The position numbers were made by a program, and so were the translations under genes. From contig NZ_JALPTB010000069.1 in assembly GCF_023218075.1 (NCBI RefSeq), positions 1 to 33,352 on the forward strand: a DNA stretch of 33,352 nucleotides. The letters run 5' to 3'. Position 1 is the stretch's first letter, and each line of letters opens with the position of its first letter. Source of the stretch: Rhodococcus sp. HM1. GTDB taxonomy: Bacteria; Actinomycetota; Actinomycetes; Mycobacteriales; Mycobacteriaceae. Positions 28,607-33,352 of this stretch are shown here, piece by piece. The notes beneath the pieces are model-generated. The model ran no database searches and had not been told where the DNA came from. It saw only the letters and a program-made list of their open reading frames with translations.

Positions 28607-29469
28607 GCGTCCCACCGTAGGTGTTCCGACCCATTGCCGGACGGAGTGGCGATGCCGGATTTGCCGGGTGTCGGCACCTTCGTGACCGTCGCCCGCGCGA
28701 CCCTGGCGACGGCCCGGACCTCGTCGCCGACGGTGAACCACAGGGAGAGCGCGTCGTCCTCGTGGCGGGTGCGGATGGTCAGCTCGTCGCCGGCGACGAC
28801 GGGCCGCAGGTGCTCGACCACCGCCCGGTACGGGCCGTCCTGCAGGTCGCTGCGCTCGGCGAGGTGTTCCTCGACGCCGTGCCAGTAGGTCGCGTTGTTG
28901 ACGTGGTCGAACGGGTCGATGTCGGTGACACGCAGTGGAAACGGCGCGGCGTGGTCGGTGCCGTCGGCGTCGGGGGAGAGCCATGCGCGCCACCGGAGCC
29001 GCGTGTCGTGGGCGTGCCGCGCCATGCGCTCGAACAGGGGATCGCTGATGCGGGTGGGGGCGCCGCTGGTCGGGCTGATGTCGATCCAGAATCCCGCGGT
29101 GTCGATCAGGGCTCCTTCGCCGTCGGGTTCGATCTCGTCCATCCGCACCCGGATGTTGGCCCATCGCGTCGACAGTGCGTCGCACCACCGGCGCAGCCGC
29201 AGGTGTTGCGGGTACCGCGCGGGACGGTGCACGTCGATGACGGTGCGCCGGACGATCCAGAGGGGATCGGTGCCGGTCGCGTCGAGGGCGGCGAGGTTGT
29301 CGGTGCCGATGTCCTGGAGATAGCGGGCGATGCCGTCGAGCCGTAGCCGCTGGTTGTTGTCGACGTCGCCGGTGCGGACGGTGCGTTCCGTGGTGTAGGG
29401 CGACGCGTCCGCGGGTAGATCGCTGAGCGGTTGTGTCGCCGACGGTGTGGCAGTCGTGTCGGTCCCCAT
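28603..29469 (-). CDS. Acyl-ACP thioesterase (FatA/FatB-like, tandem hotdog)
   Basis: A 288-residue protein with two hotdog domains. The first contains TVRTGDVDNNQRLRLDGIAR and the second DPFDHVNNATYWHGVEEHL, where the Asn and His correspond to active-site positions in the FatA/FatB family. Such enzymes release free fatty acids from acyl-ACP in the cytoplasm. It is transcribed divergently from fprB, with 167 nt between, and is the first gene of a two-gene unit with the phosphatase. It faces the carrier-protein cluster, but nothing shows that it serves it; housekeeping lipid turnover is as likely. Confidence 0.87.
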   Translation of the reverse strand: MGTDTTATPSATQPLSDLPADASPYTTERTVRTGDVDNNQRLRLDGIARYLQDIGTDNLAALDATGTDPLWIVRRTVIDVHRPARYPQHLRLRRWCDALSTRWANIRVRMDEIEPDGEGALIDTAGFWIDISPTSGAPTRISDPLFERMARHAHDTRLRWRAWLSPDADGTDHAAPFPLRVTDIDPFDHVNNATYWHGVEEHLAERSDLQDGPYRAVVEHLRPVVAGDELTIRTRHEDDALSLWFTVGDEVRAVARVARATVTKVPTPGKSGIATPSGNGSEHLRWDA

Positions 29470-29535
29470 CCGCAGCCCCCTTGCGTTCGTGGATCGCCCG
29501 ATTCTCGCAGGAGCGGACGTCGTGTGCAGTGTGTC

Positions 29536-29568
29536 TTGCGGTGTTCGTGGCGAGGCGACTACAGTCGC
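29536..29568 (+). promoter_or_regulatory. Predicted fprB promoter with an overlapping dyad
   Basis: TTGCGG (29536-29541) and TACAGT (29560-29565) are separated by 18 nt, giving a start near 29572. The -10 is embedded in a perfect inverted repeat, GCGACT-AC-AGTCGC (29555-29568), so a dimeric regulator binding there would block the promoter. Confidence 0.5.
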
Positions 29569-29636
29569 ATTTAACTGTTACGCAGTGTCACATGAAATGC
29601 GGCGGCCCGGCCGCCCGGCTCCCGAGGACCCAGACC

Positions 29637-31319
29637 ATGGCCTACGTGATCACCCAGACGTGCTGCAACGACGCGAGCTGCGTGGCCGTCTGCCCGGTCA
29701 ACTGCATCCACCCGACCCCCGAGGAACGGGAATTCGCGACCGCCGAGATGCTGCACATCGACCCGCAGACCTGCATCGACTGCGGTGCCTGCGCCGACGC
29801 GTGCCCGGTCGAGGCGATCTTCCCCGAGGACACCCTGACCCCGGAGCGGGCCCGGTTCGCCGAACTGAACGCCGCCTACTACGCCGCGCACCCGACGCCC
29901 GACGGCTGGCTTCCGCTCACACCCACCCCGGCGCCGCCGCGCGATCGCGGCACGTTGCGGGTTGCGATCGTCGGTGCGGGGCCCGCCGCCTGCTATGCCG
30001 CGCAGGAGCTGCTCGAACGCTCCGACGTCGAGGTCGAGATGTTCGACCGGCTGCCGACTCCTTTCGGTCTCGTCCGCGCCGGCGTCGCACCGGATCATCC
30101 CGGCACCAAGACGGTCACCGAGTCGTTCGAGCGGTCGTTCCGGCGTGACGCGTTCGGACTGCACCTCGACGTCGAGATCGGCCGCGACCTCTCCCACGCC
30201 GATCTGCTCGCCCACCACCACGCCGTGATCTACGCCGTCGGTGCCTCCGCCGACCGGCACCTCGGCATCCCCGGCGAGGACCTCCCCGGTAGCCACGCCG
30301 CCACCGAATTCGTCGGGTGGTACAACGGGCACCCCGACTACGCGGACCGCACCTTCGACCTCAGCGGAACCACCGCGGTGATCGTCGGCAACGGCAACGT
30401 GGCGCTCGACGTCGCCCGGATCCTCACGACGGACGTCGACGAGCTGGCCCGCACCGACATCGCCGATCACGCGCTGGAGGCCCTGCGCCGCAGCGCCATC
30501 CGGGAGGTCGTGCTCCTCGGCCGGCGGGGTCCGGCCCAGGCGGCCTACAGCAACCCCGAGTTCCTGGCGCTGCGCGATCTGCACGGCGTCGACGTCGTCG
30601 TCGACGAGTCGGAGCTGGAACTCGATCCGGTCAGCGCACGGCTCGCCGCCGCCGATCCCGCCGTCGAGCTGCGCATGCGTCTCGCGCGCGAGTACGCGCA
30701 GACCCAGCCGATCCCCTGGCGCAAGCGCATCGTCTTCCGGTACCTGACCTCGCCCACCGAACTGCTCGGCGACGACCGCGTCACCGGTGTCCGGCTCGTA
30801 CGCAACGAGCTGATCGAAGGGGAGAACGGCACGCTCGTGGCCCGGCCCGCCGGCGACCACGAGGATCTGCCTGCGCAGCTGGTGCTGCGGTCGATCGGGT
30901 ACCGGGGCGTGCCGGTGCCCGGCGTGCCGTTCGACGAGCGTCGCGGCGTCGTCCCGAACACCGGCGGCCGCGTCGAGAACGGCGTGTACGTCACCGGATG
31001 GATCAAACGTGGCCCGAGCGGGGTCATCGGCACCAACAAGGCCTGTGCGAAGGAGACGGTCGCGGCACTGCTCGCAGACTTCGACGCCGGCCGGTTGACC
31101 GCACCGGCCGCGGGACGTCGCGAGCTGACGCGCCTGCTCGCCTCGCGCCGCCCGAACCGGGTGGATCTGCGGGGCTGGCAAGCGATCGACGAGGCCGAGC
31201 GCGCCGCCGGCCGGGCGCAGGGCCGCCCGCGGGTCAAGATCACCGATCGCGCCCGGCTCGTCGAGATCGGCGCCCGTCGCGGACCGGCCCGGCTGTTCCG
31301 TCGCCTGGTCCCGATGTGA
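29637..31319 (+). CDS. fprB: Ferredoxin/ferredoxin-NADP(+) reductase FprB
   Basis: A 560-residue fusion. The N-terminal ferredoxin has CCNDASCVAVCPVNC (Cys 9-23) and CIDCGACADACP (Cys 46-56), enough for one [3Fe-4S] or [4Fe-4S] cluster plus one [4Fe-4S] cluster. It is followed by an adrenodoxin-reductase-like flavoprotein, with the FAD site VGAGPAAC near residue 113 and a second dinucleotide site VGNGNVALDVAR. Known role of the family: NADPH-dependent electron supply to cytochromes P450 and other ferredoxin users. The ATG at 29637 has GAGGA at 29624-29628 (spacing 8). The frame upstream of it is not coding. Confidence 0.95.
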   Translation: MAYVITQTCCNDASCVAVCPVNCIHPTPEEREFATAEMLHIDPQTCIDCGACADACPVEAIFPEDTLTPERARFAELNAAYYAAHPTPDGWLPLTPTPAPPRDRGTLRVAIVGAGPAACYAAQELLERSDVEVEMFDRLPTPFGLVRAGVAPDHPGTKTVTESFERSFRRDAFGLHLDVEIGRDLSHADLLAHHHAVIYAVGASADRHLGIPGEDLPGSHAATEFVGWYNGHPDYADRTFDLSGTTAVIVGNGNVALDVARILTTDVDELARTDIADHALEALRRSAIREVVLLGRRGPAQAAYSNPEFLALRDLHGVDVVVDESELELDPVSARLAAADPAVELRMRLAREYAQTQPIPWRKRIVFRYLTSPTELLGDDRVTGVRLVRNELIEGENGTLVARPAGDHEDLPAQLVLRSIGYRGVPVPGVPFDERRGVVPNTGGRVENGVYVTGWIKRGPSGVIGTNKACAKETVAALLADFDAGRLTAPAAGRRELTRLLASRRPNRVDLRGWQAIDEAERAAGRAQGRPRVKITDRARLVEIGARRGPARLFRRLVPM

Positions 31320-31390
31320 CGTAGGTCGCCCAGGGACCGTTTTGGGGCCGCCTGACCAGCGGATATGCCGAGCCACGAAAATTAAGTCAC

Positions 31391-31420
31391 TTGGGGTGCG
31401 TCGGCGGAACTCGTTACGAT
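31391..31420 (+). promoter_or_regulatory. Predicted promoter of the MFS gene
   Basis: TTGGGG (31391-31396) and TACGAT (31415-31420) are separated by 18 nt. Transcription would start near 31427, about 105 nt before the ATG. No regulator gene is adjacent. Confidence 0.5.
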
Positions 31421-31532
31421 CGCGGAACATCGGCACCGCGACTTCGCTGATGAGTCATCACGCGCTTCTCCGACGTCGTCCTCGGCGCGGGTGGGCGTGC
31501 ACTGTGCCACCTGCGACCCAGGAGAAACACCC

Positions 31533-33056
31533 ATGACACCCCCATCCGAGGGTTCCAACGTCGCCGCGTCCGACGGCAAACTCGACGCTGCCGTACTGAA
31601 GATCGCCTCCGTGGTGGTCCTCGGTGCCATCATGTCCATCCTCGACGTCACCGTGGTGTCCGTCGCTCTGCCGACGTTCATGCAGGAGTTCCAGGCCAGC
31701 TACGCCACCGTGGCCTGGACGATGACCGGTTACACGCTGGCGCTGGCCAGCGTCATCCCGCTGACCGGCTGGGCGGCCGACCGGTTCGGCTCGAAGCGGC
31801 TGTACCTGACCGCGCTCGTGCTGTTCGTCGCGGGCTCCGTGCTGTGCAGCATGGCGTGGGACATCACCTCGCTCATCGCGTTCCGCGTGCTGCAGGGCCT
31901 CGGCGGCGGCATGCTCATGCCGCTCGGCATGACGATCATGACCCGTGCCGCCGGCCCGCACCGCGTCGGCCGCGTCATGGCAGTGCTCGGTATCCCGATG
32001 CTGCTCGGCCCCATCGGCGGCCCCATCCTCGGCGGCTGGCTGATCGAGTCCGCGAGCTGGCACTGGATCTTCCTCATCAACCTGCCGATCGGCATCGTCG
32101 CGCTGATCACCGCATTCGTCGTGCTGCCCAAGGACGAGCCCAGCGAATCCGAGTCGTTCGACTTCGTCGGCATGCTGCTGCTGTCGCCGGGTCTGGCGCT
32201 GTTCCTGTTCGGCGTCTCGTCGATTCCCGAGGTCGGGACCGTCGCGTCTCCGCGCGTGCTGATCAACGGCATCATCGGTGTGATCCTGATCGCGGCGTTC
32301 GTGTTCCACGCGCTGCGTGCGAAGAACCCGCTGGTGGATCTGCGCCTGTTCCGCAACCGTCAGCTCACCTTCGCGGTGCTCACCATGTCGGTGTTCGCCA
32401 TCGGCTTCTTCGGCGCGGGTCTGCTGTTCCCCAGTTACTTCCTCCAGGTGCGGGGTGAGACCACGCTGTCGGCCGGTCTGCTGCTCGCCCCGCAGGGCAT
32501 CGGCGCGATGCTCACGATGCCGATCGCCGGTCAGCTCGTGGACCGGATCGGCCCCGGCAAGATCGTCCTGGTCGGTCTGACCCTGATCGGCGTCGGCATG
32601 TCGGTGTTCACGCAGGTCGGCGTCGACACCTCGTACGTGTTGCTCCTCGGCGCCCTGTTCGTGATGGGTATGGGCATGGGCTGCACCATGATGCCGACGA
32701 TGACCGCGGCGCTGCAGACCCTCACCGACCACAGCATCGCGCGGGGATCGACGCTGATGAACATCGTGCAGCAGGTCGCCGGTTCGATCGGTACGGCCAC
32801 GATGTCGGTGATCCTCACCAACCAGATGGCCGCTCCCGCCGGTGCCCCCGAGGGCGCCGCGACCCCCGACGCCGACATGGTCGCGCAGCTTCCGCCCGAG
32901 GTGCAGCAGTCGATCCTGTCCTCGCTCGCCGACGCATTCGGAACCACCTTCCTCGTCGCGACGTGCGTCATGGTGCTCGCACTGATCCCGGCCGCGTTCC
33001 TGCCGCGCACGCGTTCGGAGCACGCCGACCAGGCAGCGCCGGTCGTCGTGCACTGA
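31533..33056 (+). CDS. DHA2-family MFS transporter (EmrB/QacA type)
   Basis: A 507-residue protein with about 14 hydrophobic segments, the size of DHA2 drug:H+ antiporters. Motif A-like GWAADRFGSKRLYL follows TM2, the first-helix motif LDVTVVSVALP is present, and antiporter motif C-like GPIGGPILGGWL sits in TM5. The family exports drugs, dyes and related compounds using the proton gradient. The ATG at 31533 has AGGAGA at 31520-31525, a better start than the frame's upstream opening at 31491. It is a single-gene unit between its own promoter and a strong hairpin. The substrate is unknown. Confidence 0.93.
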   Translation: MTPPSEGSNVAASDGKLDAAVLKIASVVVLGAIMSILDVTVVSVALPTFMQEFQASYATVAWTMTGYTLALASVIPLTGWAADRFGSKRLYLTALVLFVAGSVLCSMAWDITSLIAFRVLQGLGGGMLMPLGMTIMTRAAGPHRVGRVMAVLGIPMLLGPIGGPILGGWLIESASWHWIFLINLPIGIVALITAFVVLPKDEPSESESFDFVGMLLLSPGLALFLFGVSSIPEVGTVASPRVLINGIIGVILIAAFVFHALRAKNPLVDLRLFRNRQLTFAVLTMSVFAIGFFGAGLLFPSYFLQVRGETTLSAGLLLAPQGIGAMLTMPIAGQLVDRIGPGKIVLVGLTLIGVGMSVFTQVGVDTSYVLLLGALFVMGMGMGCTMMPTMTAALQTLTDHSIARGSTLMNIVQQVAGSIGTATMSVILTNQMAAPAGAPEGAATPDADMVAQLPPEVQQSILSSLADAFGTTFLVATCVMVLALIPAAFLPRTRSEHADQAAPVVVH

Positions 33057-33074
33057 CACCGCACATCCACACAC

Positions 33075-33118
33075 CGCCGGGCGCGGGCAGTGACGCAGGT
33101 CGCTGCCCGCGCCCGGCG
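33075..33118 (+). terminator. Terminator hairpin after the MFS gene
   Basis: A perfect 16-bp GC-rich stem: 33075-33090 pairs with 33103-33118 around a 12-nt loop. It begins 18 nt after the MFS stop and has no U-tract, as in many actinobacterial terminators. Confidence 0.8.
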
Positions 33119-33169
33119 TCGTCGATAGGCTTTCCGGCGCACATCACGGCGATCGGAACGGAAACGCGA

Positions 33170-33352
33170 ATGAAGACCGAACACCGCGACAGTGGTGCCG
33201 TCGGAGGAGCATCGGAGACACGAGCCACGACACCGACCACACTGCCGCGTCGAGTCCTGCTCGGCGGTGCCGGGGCCGTCGCGGCGACCGCGGCGCTCAC
33301 CGCGTGCGGCGCCTCGGCCGGCGCGGGGGCCGAGGCGCCGCACGCGGTGAGC
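33170..33352 (+). CDS. Tat-type lipoprotein, N-terminal part (3' partial)
   Basis: The ATG at 33170 opens a frame that is still open at the window edge (61 codons). A polar N-region of about 26 residues leads to LPRRVLLGGAGAVAATAALTAC: a twin-arginine motif, a hydrophobic core and a lipobox LTAC, so the protein is probably exported folded by the Tat system and lipid-anchored. A Gly/Ala-rich linker follows. Small Rieske-type proteins of actinobacteria often begin this way, but no functional domain is inside the window. A TAGGCT at 33126-33131 could be its -10. Confidence 0.65.
   Translation, partial: MKTEHRDSGAVGGASETRATTPTTLPRRVLLGGAGAVAATAALTACGASAGAGAEAPHAVS

Overview
The window is high-GC, tightly packed actinobacterial DNA. 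It carries a complete mce lipid-import operon, rpoB-rpoC and an FprB-type ferredoxin/reductase. This combination, the protein sequences, and start codons that are often GTG or TTG point to a mycolic-acid-containing member of the Mycobacteriales, most like Rhodococcus or Nocardia. The genus is an inference, since no 16S gene is present.

Layout. (1) Positions 1-10891, plus strand: the 3' end of an MceG/Mkl-type ATPase, two YrbE permeases, six Mce proteins (A-F, with E a lipoprotein) and two Mce-associated membrane proteins. Most junctions are ATGA/GTGA overlaps, so this is one translationally coupled operon for an envelope-spanning lipid importer. (2) 10892-18915: a promoter and leader, rpoB, a 129-nt gap holding a possible 22-codon ORF with an excellent ribosome-binding site, rpoC, and a strong intrinsic terminator. 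(3) 18916-19618: about 700 nt with no convincing gene, but with a predicted promoter and several perfect dyads. (4) 19619-28092, plus strand: seven genes encoding an FAD/NAD(P) oxidoreductase, an acyl carrier protein, a FAAL-like acyl-AMP ligase, a second adenylate-forming ligase, a probable Cys-His-Asp (NAT-like) acyltransferase, a nucleoside 2-deoxyribosyltransferase-like protein and an MMPL/RND exporter. (5) 28115-29469, minus strand: a SixA-like phosphatase coupled to an acyl-ACP thioesterase. (6) 29637-33056, plus strand: FprB and a DHA2-type drug exporter, each with a readable promoter. (7) From 33170: the start of a Tat-type lipoprotein cut by the window edge.

The part most likely to be undescribed is region 4. 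It has the parts to activate an acyl group, load it on a carrier, oxidise it, transfer it (perhaps to an amine), work on a nucleoside or nucleotide, and export the product, with no NRPS or PKS module. I do not recognise it as a known pathway. The product, and whether all seven genes act together, are inference. A strong hairpin at 22700-22723 may divide the cluster into two expression units.
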